Shown in pieces: positions 17,795 through 26,983 of a stretch of 64,000 nucleotides of DNA. The notes under the pieces are model-generated. The model saw nothing but the letters and a program-made list of their open reading frames with translations, searched no databases and had not been told where the DNA came from. This stretch comes from an uncultured Bacteroidales bacterium (lineage in GTDB: Bacteria > Bacteroidota > Bacteroidia > Bacteroidales > UBA932), in assembly GCA_944326385.1 (NCBI GenBank), contig CALVDT010000080.1:1-64000 (forward strand), written 5' to 3'. Made by a program: the position numbers and the translations under genes. Numbering within the stretch: the first letter of the stretch is position 1; each line of letters begins with the position of its first letter.

Positions 17795-20700
17795 TCAGTA
17801 TTGATCCCACGACTTGATCTGTATATCATCCATCCCCATACTGCAAAACGCCCTTATGAACGCCGTCGCCAACCTCGCATTAGTTATAAGAGGAATGTTG
17901 AAGTCTATGGCTGCGCGACGGATTTTATAGCCGTTTGCAAGCTCGACGCTCGTGAAGTTCTTAGGGATATTGACTACAAGATCTATTTCCTTATCCTGCA
18001 AGAGCTTTAAAGCCGACTCGAATTGGGATGAGAGCTCAGGGTCATCGCATTCGCTTGGCCAGAGAACCCTTGTGGCGGAAACCTCGTTCTCTACAAGATA
18101 TCTGTAGGTGCCGGCCGTGGCGTAAATGGTATATCCGTGAGAGGAAAGAAGACGGCAGGCATTCAGGAGATCGGCTTTCTGGAGAGCATCGCCTGAAGAT
18201 ACGAGGATGTTCTTCTCCGGAATCCTGTAGCCTACGGAAAGTATGGATTTGAGCAATGCTTCATTGAAATCGTCTCCGAGACAGCCGACTTCGCCAGTGG
18301 AAGCCATGTCCACTCCGAGAACCGGGTCGGCCTGATGCAATCTGGAGAATGAGAACTGCGAAGCCTTGATTCCGACATAATCAAGATCGAAGGCACTCTT
18401 GTGGGGAGCGGCAGGCTTGAGACCGAGCATGACCTTGGTGGCAAGTTCGATCAGGTTTATCTTCAATATCTTGGACACAAACGGGAAGCTTCTGGACGCC
18501 CTGAGGTTGCATTCTATTACCTTGATCTGGTTCTCCTTGGCGAGGAACTGGATATTGAAAGGCCCGGAGATTTCAAGTGCAGCAGCTATCTTCTTGGCTA
18601 TTTTCTTGATTCTGCGAACAGTTTCAATATAAAGCTTCTGCGGCGGGAACTGGATTGTAGCATCACCCGAGTGCACACCGGCGAACTCCACATGCTCGGA
18701 TATGGCATAGGCTATGACCTCGCCATTGTCCGCCACTGCATCGAATTCTATTTCCTTGCAGCGCTGCATGAACTCGCTTACCACTACCGGATGTTTCTTG
18801 GACACTTCGGCAGCAAGCGAAAGGAAACGCCTGAGCTCGTCTTCATTATAGCAGACGTTCATGGCTGCTCCTGAAAGCACGTAAGACGGACGCACAAGCA
18901 CCGGATAACCCACCTTGGCTACAAAGCCGTGGACATCATCGAGAGTCGTAAGTTCCTTCCATTTAGGCTGGTCTATTCCGAGAGCATCCACTATGGATGA
19001 GAACTTATGCCTGTCCTCCGCCTTGTCGATGCTTGTAGCCGACGTTCCGAGGATGTTCACCCCGCTCTTGTCGAGACGGAGGGCCAGATTGTTCGGGATC
19101 TGTCCGCCTACAGAGACTACAAGTCCGTACGGCTGCTCAAGCTCATAGATATCCATCACCCGTTCAAAGGTCAGCTCGTCGAAATAGAGACGGTCACTCA
19201 TATCGTAGTCGGTAGAGACTGTCTCCGGATTGTAGTTTATCATCACTCCTCTGTACCCTTCGTTCCTGATGGTCTGCAAGGCATTCACTGAACACCAGTC
19301 GAACTCTACGGATGAACCGATGCGGTATGCTCCTGATCCGAGCACGATCACAGACTTGCGGTCATGCTCGTAGGTGATGTCGTTGTAATTCCCGTTATAG
19401 GTCATGTACAGATAGTTCGTGGCGGCCGGGAACTCGGCTGCAAGAGTATCTATCTGCTTGACGCATGGGACGATACCATGCGACTTCCTGAATTCACGCA
19501 CAAGACTCTGGGCATCTTCGCTGTCTATCTTGTCCTTGTAAAGCGCACGGCCGATCTGGAAATCGGAAAATCCTTGTTTCTTCGCTGTCCACATCAGTTC
19601 TACAGGCATCTCCTCGCAGTTCTGATAGCCCAGCATTTCATGGTAGGTGTCCACGATTCGGGCAAGCTTGTCAAGGAACCACCTGTCTATCTTGGTGAGC
19701 GCATGGATCTGATCCACAGTATAGCCGGCACGCATAGCCTTGGATATGACGAATATACGGTTGTCGGTAGGGTCTTTGAGCGCCTCATCGATATCGTCGA
19801 CCTTGAGTTCCTTGTTCCCTACGAAGCCATGTGCTCCCTGCCCTATCATTCTCAGGCCTTTCTGTATGGCCTCCTCGAAACTGCGGCCTATGGACATGAC
19901 TTCACCGACACTCTTCATGCTGGAGCCGATCTTTCTGGATACTCCGTGGAATTTCGAAAGATCCCAGCGAGGTATCTTGCAGACTATATAGTCTATGGCC
20001 GGTTCAAAGAATGCCGGAGTCACCTTTGTCACAGAGTTCCTGAGATCGAAAAGCCCGTAACCCAGACCGAGTTTGGCTGCGACAAAGGCAAGAGGATAAC
20101 CGGTAGCCTTGGAAGCGAGGGCCGAAGAACGGCTGAGCCTTGCATTGACCTCTATCACCCTGTACTCCATGGAATCGGGATCATATGCGAACTGGACGTT
20201 GCACTCCCCGACTATGCCGACGTGGCGGACTATCTTGATGGCGAGATCGCGGAGGAACTCCACATCATCATTGTCAAGTGTCTGGCATGGGGCTACCACT
20301 ATGCTCTCACCGGTATGGATGCCGAGCGGGTCGAAATTCTCCATGTTGCAGACAGTGATGCAATTGTCGTAACGGTCTCTCACGACTTCGTACTCTATCT
20401 CCTTCCAGCCTTTGAGCGACTTCTCCACAAGGACCTGAGGAGAGAAGGAGAAGGCTTTCTCGGCTACATCGAAAAGCTGGGCTTCATCATCGCAGAAACC
20501 TGAACCGAGTCCGCCAAGGGCGTATGCTGCACGCAATATCACCGGATATCCCAGTTCCTGTGCCGCCGCCCTTGCCTGTTCTATGTTTTCAGTCGCATGC
20601 GACTTGATGGTCTTGATGCCTATCTGGTCGAGCTTCTCGATGAAGAGCTCCCTGTCTTCAGTGTCGATTATGGCCTGGACCGGAGTACCGAGGACTTTGA

Positions 20701-21034
20701 CATTATATTTTGCAAGAACTCCCGACTTGTACAGCTCCACACCGCAGTTCAAAGCCGTCTGGCCGCCGAATGCGAGCAAGATCCCCTGAGGTGCCTCCTT
20801 CCGGATCACCTTCTCGACGAAATACGGCGTCACCGGCAGGAAATATATCTTGTCCGCCACCTTGTCGGACGTCTGGACAGTAGCGATGTTCGGATTGATG
20901 AGGATTGTCTCTATCCCTTCCTCTTTCATTGCCTTGAGTGCCTGGGATCCGGAATAGTCGAACTCTCCTGCCTCACCGATCTTCAAGGCACCTGAGCCGA
21001 GCAGCAATACTTTCTTTATGTCGTTGTCTATCAT
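17795..21034 (-). CDS. carB: Carbamoyl-phosphate synthase large subunit
   Basis: 1079 residues, the full length for the family. Two homologous ATP-grasp halves are visible: KVLLLGSGALKIGEAGEFDYSG opens the first and SVIVLGSGAYRIGSSVEFDWC the second. They are followed by an MGS-like allosteric domain at the C-terminus (ILVSSGDALQKADLLN... ITNARLAT). With CarA it makes carbamoyl phosphate from glutamine, bicarbonate and two ATP, feeding pyrimidine and arginine synthesis in the cytoplasm. carA lies 35 bases upstream, in the normal carAB order. No truncation or frameshift is seen. Confidence 0.97.
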   Translation of the reverse strand: MIDNDIKKVLLLGSGALKIGEAGEFDYSGSQALKAMKEEGIETILINPNIATVQTSDKVADKIYFLPVTPYFVEKVIRKEAPQGILLAFGGQTALNCGVELYKSGVLAKYNVKVLGTPVQAIIDTEDRELFIEKLDQIGIKTIKSHATENIEQARAAAQELGYPVILRAAYALGGLGSGFCDDEAQLFDVAEKAFSFSPQVLVEKSLKGWKEIEYEVVRDRYDNCITVCNMENFDPLGIHTGESIVVAPCQTLDNDDVEFLRDLAIKIVRHVGIVGECNVQFAYDPDSMEYRVIEVNARLSRSSALASKATGYPLAFVAAKLGLGYGLFDLRNSVTKVTPAFFEPAIDYIVCKIPRWDLSKFHGVSRKIGSSMKSVGEVMSIGRSFEEAIQKGLRMIGQGAHGFVGNKELKVDDIDEALKDPTDNRIFVISKAMRAGYTVDQIHALTKIDRWFLDKLARIVDTYHEMLGYQNCEEMPVELMWTAKKQGFSDFQIGRALYKDKIDSEDAQSLVREFRKSHGIVPCVKQIDTLAAEFPAATNYLYMTYNGNYNDITYEHDRKSVIVLGSGAYRIGSSVEFDWCSVNALQTIRNEGYRGVMINYNPETVSTDYDMSDRLYFDELTFERVMDIYELEQPYGLVVSVGGQIPNNLALRLDKSGVNILGTSATSIDKAEDRHKFSSIVDALGIDQPKWKELTTLDDVHGFVAKVGYPVLVRPSYVLSGAAMNVCYNEDELRRFLSLAAEVSKKHPVVVSEFMQRCKEIEFDAVADNGEVIAYAISEHVEFAGVHSGDATIQFPPQKLYIETVRRIKKIAKKIAAALEISGPFNIQFLAKENQIKVIECNLRASRSFPFVSKILKINLIELATKVMLGLKPAAPHKSAFDLDYVGIKASQFSFSRLHQADPVLGVDMASTGEVGCLGDDFNEALLKSILSVGYRIPEKNILVSSGDALQKADLLNACRLLSSHGYTIYATAGTYRYLVENEVSATRVLWPSECDDPELSSQFESALKLLQDKEIDLVVNIPKNFTSVELANGYKIRRAAIDFNIPLITNARLATAFIRAFCSMGMDDIQIKSWDQY

Positions 21035-21069
21035 TTTGAGCCTGGATTATTTGGTTCTTGAATATGTAA

Positions 21070-22146
21070 TCATAGTTTGCGGAGGAATTCATCAAAAAGG
21101 AATTCAGTATCGGTAGGACCGCTCGATGCCTCCGGATGGAACTGTGAGGAGAAGAACGGTTTCGACTTATGCCGTATGCCTTCATTCGTCCCGTCGTTCA
21201 TGTTTATGAAATATGGTTCCCAATCCTTGTCGAGCGTGCTGTCATCCACGGCATAACCATGGTTCTGCGAAGTGATGAAGCATTTGTTCGTACCGATCAT
21301 CCTCACAGGCTGGTTGTGGCTTCTGTGGCCGTATTTAAGTTTGAATGTCCTTGCCCCGGCGGCCCTGCTGAGCAGCTGGTTGCCCATGCAGATGCCGAAG
21401 ATCGGCTTGTCCTTGTTCAAGGCTTCCCTGATATGCGCCACTGTGATGTCGCAGAATTCAGGATTCCCCGGACCGTTCGAGATGAAGAGCCCGTCGTAGT
21501 CTATCTGGTTGAAATCGTAATCCCAAGGCACACGTATGATCTCCACATCCCTTTTCATGAAGCATCTCAGGATATTGTGCTTAACACCGCAGTCCACGAG
21601 AACGATCTTGCGGCTTCCGTGTCCGTATCTGATGACTTCCTTGCAGCTTACCACTGCCACCTGGTTCTCCTTGTTCGGGTCCTGTACCGGAAAGTCACGT
21701 CGCGCATCCTCTGTCTCAATGATCCCGAGCATGGCACCGTGATCTCTCAGCACTTTCGTCAATTCCCTGGTGTCGATACCGTAGATTCCAGGAATCTTAT
21801 GTTTTTCAAGCCACTGGCCAAGACTCATGGCAGCGTTCCAATGGCTGTAATCTTCCGAATAGTCTGAAACTATGAGTCCCCTGACATATATGTCGTCAGA
21901 TTCCATGAATTTTGAGATGCCGTTCTCATCGAATCCTTCTTCCGGCACACCGTAATTCCCTATTATAGGGTATGTGATACACAGTATCTGTCCGGAATAC
22001 GACGGATCCGTAAGGCTCTCGGTATAACCAACCATCGCGGTGGAAAAGACTACCTCCCCGTCACAAGGGCCATTGTATCCGAAGGAATATCCATGGAATT
22101 CCATTCCGTTCTCCAACTTGAGCGTAGCTCGAACTTTATGCTCCAT
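21070..22146 (-). CDS. carA: Carbamoyl-phosphate synthase small (glutaminase) subunit
   Basis: 358 residues from the ATG at 22146; a TTG two codons earlier is in frame. The N-terminal small-subunit domain (LENGMEFHGYSFG) is followed by a class I glutamine amidotransferase domain with the nucleophile in GICMGNQLLS and the HPE of the triad near the end (FSSQFHPEASSGP). It hydrolyses glutamine and passes ammonia to CarB. It heads the carAB operon; I found no clean TTTG/TAnnTTTG promoter upstream. Confidence 0.96.
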   Translation of the reverse strand: MEHKVRATLKLENGMEFHGYSFGYNGPCDGEVVFSTAMVGYTESLTDPSYSGQILCITYPIIGNYGVPEEGFDENGISKFMESDDIYVRGLIVSDYSEDYSHWNAAMSLGQWLEKHKIPGIYGIDTRELTKVLRDHGAMLGIIETEDARRDFPVQDPNKENQVAVVSCKEVIRYGHGSRKIVLVDCGVKHNILRCFMKRDVEIIRVPWDYDFNQIDYDGLFISNGPGNPEFCDITVAHIREALNKDKPIFGICMGNQLLSRAAGARTFKLKYGHRSHNQPVRMIGTNKCFITSQNHGYAVDDSTLDKDWEPYFINMNDGTNEGIRHKSKPFFSSQFHPEASSGPTDTEFLFDEFLRKL

Positions 22147-22225
22147 TACCAAAAGAATTTTTTAATGGTTAAATCGAGCGAAAATAATACAAATACTCTG
22201 AATTCCCTAAAATAAAAAGAAAAAA

Positions 22226-22252
22226 GTGGTGAAAAATCTGATTTTCCACCAC
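22226..22252 (-). terminator. Rho-independent terminator after rpe
   Basis: Read on the minus strand, GTGGTGGAAAATC and GATTTTTCACCAC form a 13-base stem with one mismatch, followed directly by CTTTTTTCTTTTTATTTT. It sits 26 bases past the rpe stop and ends the dnaA-pepD-rpe operon before carA. Confidence 0.85.
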
Positions 22253-22278
22253 CATATCCGGATTTCACGGAATAAAGC

Positions 22279-22920
22279 CTATCCGCGGAGCGCACTTATC
22301 ACCTGAACCGGATCCGCGGCCCTGAACACCGCGCTGCCCGATACCAGGATATCCGCCCCTGCTTCCCTGAGTTCCGCCGCATTGACGGCCGAGACCCCTC
22401 CGTCTACTTCTATCTGACATGGACAGCCTTTTCTGAGAATCTCATCCTTGACAGTCCGGACTCTTCCGATGGATTCTGGTATGAATTTCTGCCCTCCGAA
22501 ACCGGCAAAGACAGACATGACAAGTACAAAATCCGCTTTGTCGAGAAAGGGATAAAGCCTTTCGACAGGAATGTCCGGATTGATGGCAATACCTGCCTTC
22601 ATGCCGCAACTGCGGATCAGGGAAAGGACTTCAGACGGATTTCCAGCAGCATCCAGATGGAAACTGAGCATGGCTGCACCGGCTTTGGCGAAACGTTCCA
22701 CGTACTTTTCAGGATGGACAATCATCAGATGGGCATCCATGGGCTTTTCAGCTATCTCCGCCATGGATTCGACGACAGGGAATCCGTATGATATATTCGG
22801 GACAAACACACCGTCCATGATATCGAGGTGGAATATGTCGGCATGTCTGTTCACGAACCTCACATCTTCTTCAAGATGCAGGAAGTCCGCGGAAAGCATT
22901 GATATGGCAGCAAGGGTCAT
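22279..22920 (-). CDS. rpe: Ribulose-phosphate 3-epimerase
   Basis: 213 residues, a typical length. The (beta/alpha)8 signature is present: ISMLSADFLHLEEDV, HLDIMDGVFVPNISYG (metal-binding His and Asp), MVSVFAGFGGQKFIPES-like phosphate loop and QIEVDGGVSAVNA (catalytic Asp). It interconverts ribulose 5-phosphate and xylulose 5-phosphate in the pentose phosphate pathway. It follows pepD by seven bases and is the last gene of the dnaA-pepD-rpe operon, with a strong terminator behind it. Confidence 0.95.
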   Translation of the reverse strand: MTLAAISMLSADFLHLEEDVRFVNRHADIFHLDIMDGVFVPNISYGFPVVESMAEIAEKPMDAHLMIVHPEKYVERFAKAGAAMLSFHLDAAGNPSEVLSLIRSCGMKAGIAINPDIPVERLYPFLDKADFVLVMSVFAGFGGQKFIPESIGRVRTVKDEILRKGCPCQIEVDGGVSAVNAAELREAGADILVSGSAVFRAADPVQVISALRG

Positions 22921-22927
22921 TTCAGAG

Positions 22928-24358
22928 TCAATGTATATGCGTTATGACATCCTCAAGCAGAGCGGTGAACCTGTCGAGCGAGGCAAGATCAAGTCTTTCA
23001 CCCGGGGCATGGACTCCGCGCAGCGTAGGTCCGAATGAAATCATGTCAAGTCCTGGATATTTGTCCAGGAAGAGCCCGCACTCCAGACCGGCATGGATGG
23101 CACGGACTACAGGCTCCTTGCCGAAAAGCCTTATATAGGAGTCCCTGCAGATCCGCAGGAGAGACGAGTCCATGTCCGGTTTCCACCCTGGATATTCGGA
23201 TTCATGGGTCACTTCGGCTCCTGCAAGTCTGAAAACAGCCTCTACCTTGAGTCCGGCTGCCCTTCTTTCCGAAGTTACGGAACTTCTCTGGCTTGTGCCT
23301 ATCCTCACTGTCCCGTTTCCTGTCATCTTCACGGAGGCAAGATTCGTGGATGTCTCCACGAGTCCCTTGATGTCCATGCTCATCGCCAATACTCCATGCG
23401 GAGCTGCGAACAGCGATGTCACAATAGCCTCAGCCACGGACGGTTCCACAGCAGACACTGCAGATGCCCGGTCCACGCGGATACATTCCGCCTTGATGCC
23501 GGGATCACCGGATGCGTACTCCGACCTGATTTCTTCTGCATATGCCGCTGTCGCTTCGATGATCCCGGATGCAGTCTCTTGCGGGACAGCCACGACAGCC
23601 TCCGCCTCCCTGGCTATGGCGTTGCGCTTGTTTCCGCCGTCGATACTGCAAAGCTGATAAGAAGGCAGCGAATACAGGAAGCGGGCGAGGAGCTGTACCG
23701 CATTTGCCCGGCCTTTATCTATATCGTCCCCGCTATGTCCTCCCATACCATCGTATATCCTGATCCTGAGCAGTTCCATGTCCTCCGGCACGGGCACTTC
23801 GGCATAATGGAAAACAGCAGTTGTGTCAAGTCCGCCTGCACACCCTACAAAAAGTTCACCTTCATCCTCTGAATCAAGGTTGACAAGCATCTTCCCGGTT
23901 ATGAAATCCGGCTTCAACGCATACGCCCCGTCCAGTCCGGTCTCCTCGGAGACAGTGAAAAGGCATTCAATCCTGCCCGTCCTGAGATCGCTTTCGAGGA
24001 CTGCAAGCTGGGCAGCCATCCCTATACCGCAATCAGCTCCGAGGGTGGTGTCCTTCGCAATCATCCAGCCGTCTTCAATCACGTAGCGGATTGGATCCTT
24101 TGAAAAGTCATGTTCCACGCCTGAATTCTTCTCGCAGACCATATCGGAATGGCTCTGGAGAACAACTGTCGGCCATGATTCGCATCCTGCGGATGCAGGC
24201 CTTACAATCAGGACATTTCCAGCCTCGTCAGTCCTGCATTCCAGGGAGCGTGACGCAGCGAAATCCTGAAGAAAAGCTATTATCTTTTCCTCATGCCCTG
24301 ACTCGCGAGGGATCTTGGTGATCTCCTTGAACAAGTCCAATACTTTTTCTGAGTGCAT
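22928..24358 (-). CDS. pepD: Aminoacyl-histidine dipeptidase (M20 family)
   Basis: 476 residues. Zinc-site motifs are in order: LQSHSDMVCEK (His, Asp), TLGADCGIGMAA (bridging Asp), VSEETGLDGA (catalytic Glu, zinc Glu) and an AIHAGLECGLF segment near the end. This is the PepD/carnosinase-like group of bacterial M20 peptidases, which cleave Xaa-His and other dipeptides in the cytoplasm. It starts 12 bases after dnaA ends and is seven bases ahead of rpe. Confidence 0.93.
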   Translation of the reverse strand: MHSEKVLDLFKEITKIPRESGHEEKIIAFLQDFAASRSLECRTDEAGNVLIVRPASAGCESWPTVVLQSHSDMVCEKNSGVEHDFSKDPIRYVIEDGWMIAKDTTLGADCGIGMAAQLAVLESDLRTGRIECLFTVSEETGLDGAYALKPDFITGKMLVNLDSEDEGELFVGCAGGLDTTAVFHYAEVPVPEDMELLRIRIYDGMGGHSGDDIDKGRANAVQLLARFLYSLPSYQLCSIDGGNKRNAIAREAEAVVAVPQETASGIIEATAAYAEEIRSEYASGDPGIKAECIRVDRASAVSAVEPSVAEAIVTSLFAAPHGVLAMSMDIKGLVETSTNLASVKMTGNGTVRIGTSQRSSVTSERRAAGLKVEAVFRLAGAEVTHESEYPGWKPDMDSSLLRICRDSYIRLFGKEPVVRAIHAGLECGLFLDKYPGLDMISFGPTLRGVHAPGERLDLASLDRFTALLEDVITHIH

Positions 24359-24370
24359 ATCGGTTTAAAT

Positions 24371-25792
24371 TCAATTCCTTGATGGGACCAGCATCTTCTC
24401 GATATCGGTGACATACTGTCTGAATGTCTTGTCGATACTCATGAGATCCTGGACTGTAGAGCATGCATGGAGAACCGTGGAGTGGTCTTTCCCGCCAATC
24501 TCCGACCCTATGGTGGACAGGGAGCATTTCAGCAGATTCCTGCTCATGTACATGGCTATCTGCCTTGCCTGGACTATCTGACGCTTGCGCGACTTGGACA
24601 GAAGGTTATCCATTGTTATATTGAAATACTGGCATACAGCCTTCTGGACCTTGTCTATGGTGATATCGTTCTTCTGTTCACCGACTATCTTGTTGATTAT
24701 CTTCTCCGCAAGTTCGACAGTTATTTCCTTATGGGCGAATGTGGCATTTGCAATAAGGGAAATCAACGCCCCTTCAAGTTCACGGAAATTCGATGTGATA
24801 TGGCTTGCCAGATAAATCAGGACATCATCGCTGAGCTTGACCCCTTCACGGAAACTGCGAGCTTTCAGCATGGAAAGCCGCGTAGCGAAGTCCGGCCTCT
24901 GCAATTCGACCGAAAGACCCCATTTCAGACGCGAAAGCAGCCTCTCCTCGAAGTTCTGAAGCTCCACCGGCGGTCTGTCCGAAGTGAATATAAGCTGCTT
25001 GCCGGACTGGTGCAGATGGTTGAATATCTGGAAGAAGCCGTTCTGGGCACCGGGAGATGAAAGATCCTGGATATCATCCACTATCAGGACATCCATTTTC
25101 ATATAGAATGCGAGGAAGTCAGTGAGATTGTTCTTCACATTGACGGCATTCATATACTGTGTCTTGAACCTGTTTGCAGGCACATAAAGCACGACAAGCT
25201 CGGGAAACTTCTCCTTGATGGCTATTCCGATGGCCTGTGCTATATGCGTCTTGCCGAGTCCCGGACCTCCGAACAGGAAGAGAGGATTGAAGGCGGTCTT
25301 GCCCGGATACTGGGCGATGCTTTCACCCGCAGTAATTCCCATCTTGTTGCACTCCCCTGCCACGAGGTTCCCGAAGCAATAATTCGGATTAAGCTGGGTA
25401 TTCACCTTCACCCTTTGCACTCCCGGAATCACGAAAGGATTCGGACTTCCGGACTGCCTGAACGTAGGGACTGAAATAGGTTTGTTCTCCGGAGTATTGC
25501 AGTGAGCTGCCGGATACTCCATCGGCGGCTGGACCTTTACAGGAGCTACACGGTACACAAGTTTGGCATCGGCTCCGATCTCCTTTTTCAACGTCTTCTT
25601 CAGGACATCGAGATAATACTCCTCAAGATATTCCCTGAAAAACTCCGAAGGGACCGCCACTGTCAGGACCCCGCCTTCGAATGCGACCGGAACTATAGGC
25701 TTGAACCAGGTCTCGAAAGCCTTCGGGTTCACTATCTGCTCAATCATCTTGAGACAGCGGGCCCATATCATTATGTGAATATCCTGAGACAT
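24371..25792 (-). CDS. dnaA: Chromosomal replication initiator DnaA
   Basis: 473 residues. Domain I is at the N-terminus (WARCLKMIEQIVNPKAFETWFKP). The AAA+ domain carries Walker A (GGPGLGKTH, near 178) and Walker B (LIVDDIQ). Domain IV ends in the DnaA-box recognition signature (IGGKDHSTVLHACSTV). It melts the origin and loads helicase. The upstream 263 bases are AT-rich, but I see no cluster of TTATCCACA-type boxes, so no origin is called there. A CATCTTTG at 25833-25840 (minus strand) is one mismatch from a -7 box. The gene heads an operon with pepD and rpe. Confidence 0.97.
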   Translation of the reverse strand: MSQDIHIMIWARCLKMIEQIVNPKAFETWFKPIVPVAFEGGVLTVAVPSEFFREYLEEYYLDVLKKTLKKEIGADAKLVYRVAPVKVQPPMEYPAAHCNTPENKPISVPTFRQSGSPNPFVIPGVQRVKVNTQLNPNYCFGNLVAGECNKMGITAGESIAQYPGKTAFNPLFLFGGPGLGKTHIAQAIGIAIKEKFPELVVLYVPANRFKTQYMNAVNVKNNLTDFLAFYMKMDVLIVDDIQDLSSPGAQNGFFQIFNHLHQSGKQLIFTSDRPPVELQNFEERLLSRLKWGLSVELQRPDFATRLSMLKARSFREGVKLSDDVLIYLASHITSNFRELEGALISLIANATFAHKEITVELAEKIINKIVGEQKNDITIDKVQKAVCQYFNITMDNLLSKSRKRQIVQARQIAMYMSRNLLKCSLSTIGSEIGGKDHSTVLHACSTVQDLMSIDKTFRQYVTDIEKMLVPSRN

Positions 25793-25840
25793 CTATGTAA
25801 AACGAGTTATTATCCGTTAAGAAAACCGATGACAAAGATG

Positions 25841-25873
25841 AGGAAAAAAAAATTAGAAAAAACTTTTTTTCCT
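25841..25873. other. AT hairpin in the dnaA upstream region
   Basis: AGGAAAAAAA (25841-25850) and TTTTTTTCCT (25864-25873) are a perfect 10-base inverted repeat with a 13-base loop, about 50 bases before the dnaA ATG. A second stem, CCGTTT/AAACGG, lies just upstream near 25910-25925. They may lie in the dnaA leader or be remnants of a terminator for the upstream MCE gene. Confidence 0.4.
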
Positions 25874-26055
25874 ATTGTTTATTATCTTTTTTTTACATCT
25901 AAACGTTTGCCGTTTCGCAAAACGGATATTTTATAATATACAGATTGTCAAGATATTACAACTTAACATTTTGTTAATGACGTTGAAATATACCAATTTA
26001 CATATTTTGAATAATTCAAAATTGAATTCATCCCGGGAAACATACGTCCAGTGCA

Positions 26056-26961
26056 TCAGAATACGGAAATCCTTATATATTTCTTTGGGTTTTCCTCTAT
26101 TTTCCGGACAAGAGACGAAACATCGGAAATCAGGGAGTCGAGGGAATCGTGGACCGAATCTTCATTGACAAGCTTTCCGAGAGTCCCTTCGCTGTTCTGG
26201 ATCTTCTCAAGCAGCGAATTGAAACTGGAGACCAGTCCTTTGATATCGGCAGCATTCAGCTGCGCAGTCACCTCCCCGGCTTCGGTTATGGCCGTATCAG
26301 CCTTTGCTACAGCGGCAGAAAGCTGTACCGACAATGAATCGAGATTGAGTATGAAACTGTCTATCTCTTCCGAACGGCCGCCCACTGTGGATGCAATGGT
26401 CTCCACCTCCTTCATTGTCCTGTCCACATTCTTCATTATGCTTCTGAATGCGGCTCTGTTTTCTTCGGACATAGTAAGATTCAGGTTCGTCAGTGCGCTG
26501 TCGAGATTGTCGAGAACCTCGTATCCTTTGCTGATGAGCGGTTCTATTCCCGCAGCGATGGATGAAAGCATGTCCGGGGAAACAGCCGGCTCAAGACTGG
26601 CCCCGTCCGCTGCCTGGACCGATGATTCACCGCAGTCTATCCTTATGGCCTTGCCTCCCATCAGGTCTGCGCTGTAGATAGTCATTCTGGAATCCTCCGG
26701 GACAGGGAAATCCCTGGAGATGGAACATACCACATCGAATCCGTCCTTTTCCCTGTTATACGACACATCCGACACCGTTCCGGCCTTGAAACCTTTGATG
26801 TATACCGGAGAAGACGGCAGAAGTCCCTGCACGTCGTCATAAAAAGAGACAAGTTCATATTCCTTGTTGAAGATATCCTTCCCGCGAAGGAAATTGATGA
26901 CAAGGAACGTAGCCAGCAGGACCACGACTGCAAGGATACCGGTTTTGAGCTCTTTCTTCAT
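26056..26961 (-). CDS. MlaD/MCE-family lipid transport protein
   Basis: 301 residues. An N-terminal membrane anchor (ILAVVVLLATFLVINFL, residues 9-25) is followed by an MCE domain (about 36-110: YDDVQGLLPSSPVYIKGFKAGTVSDV). A long helical segment of coiled-coil character covers about 140-290. MCE proteins bind phospholipid between the inner and outer membranes and usually work with an ABC transporter (MlaEF), whose genes are not in this window. It follows the amidase gene by 22 bases and is probably co-transcribed with it. Confidence 0.9.
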   Translation of the reverse strand: MKKELKTGILAVVVLLATFLVINFLRGKDIFNKEYELVSFYDDVQGLLPSSPVYIKGFKAGTVSDVSYNREKDGFDVVCSISRDFPVPEDSRMTIYSADLMGGKAIRIDCGESSVQAADGASLEPAVSPDMLSSIAAGIEPLISKGYEVLDNLDSALTNLNLTMSEENRAAFRSIMKNVDRTMKEVETIASTVGGRSEEIDSFILNLDSLSVQLSAAVAKADTAITEAGEVTAQLNAADIKGLVSSFNSLLEKIQNSEGTLGKLVNEDSVHDSLDSLISDVSSLVRKIEENPKKYIRISVF

Positions 26962-26983
26962 GATATAATATTAAGGTATGATT

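Noticed and set aside
19364..20503. Long open frame on the plus strand over carB (379 codons)
   Set aside because: Antisense shadow of a full-length, motif-complete carB; no start context or domain recognised.
25793..26055. Possible oriC next to dnaA (AT-rich, gene-free)
   Set aside because: No cluster of TTATCCACA-like boxes is visible on either strand; only AT-richness and hairpins, which also fit a dnaA leader. Origins are not always beside dnaA in this phylum.
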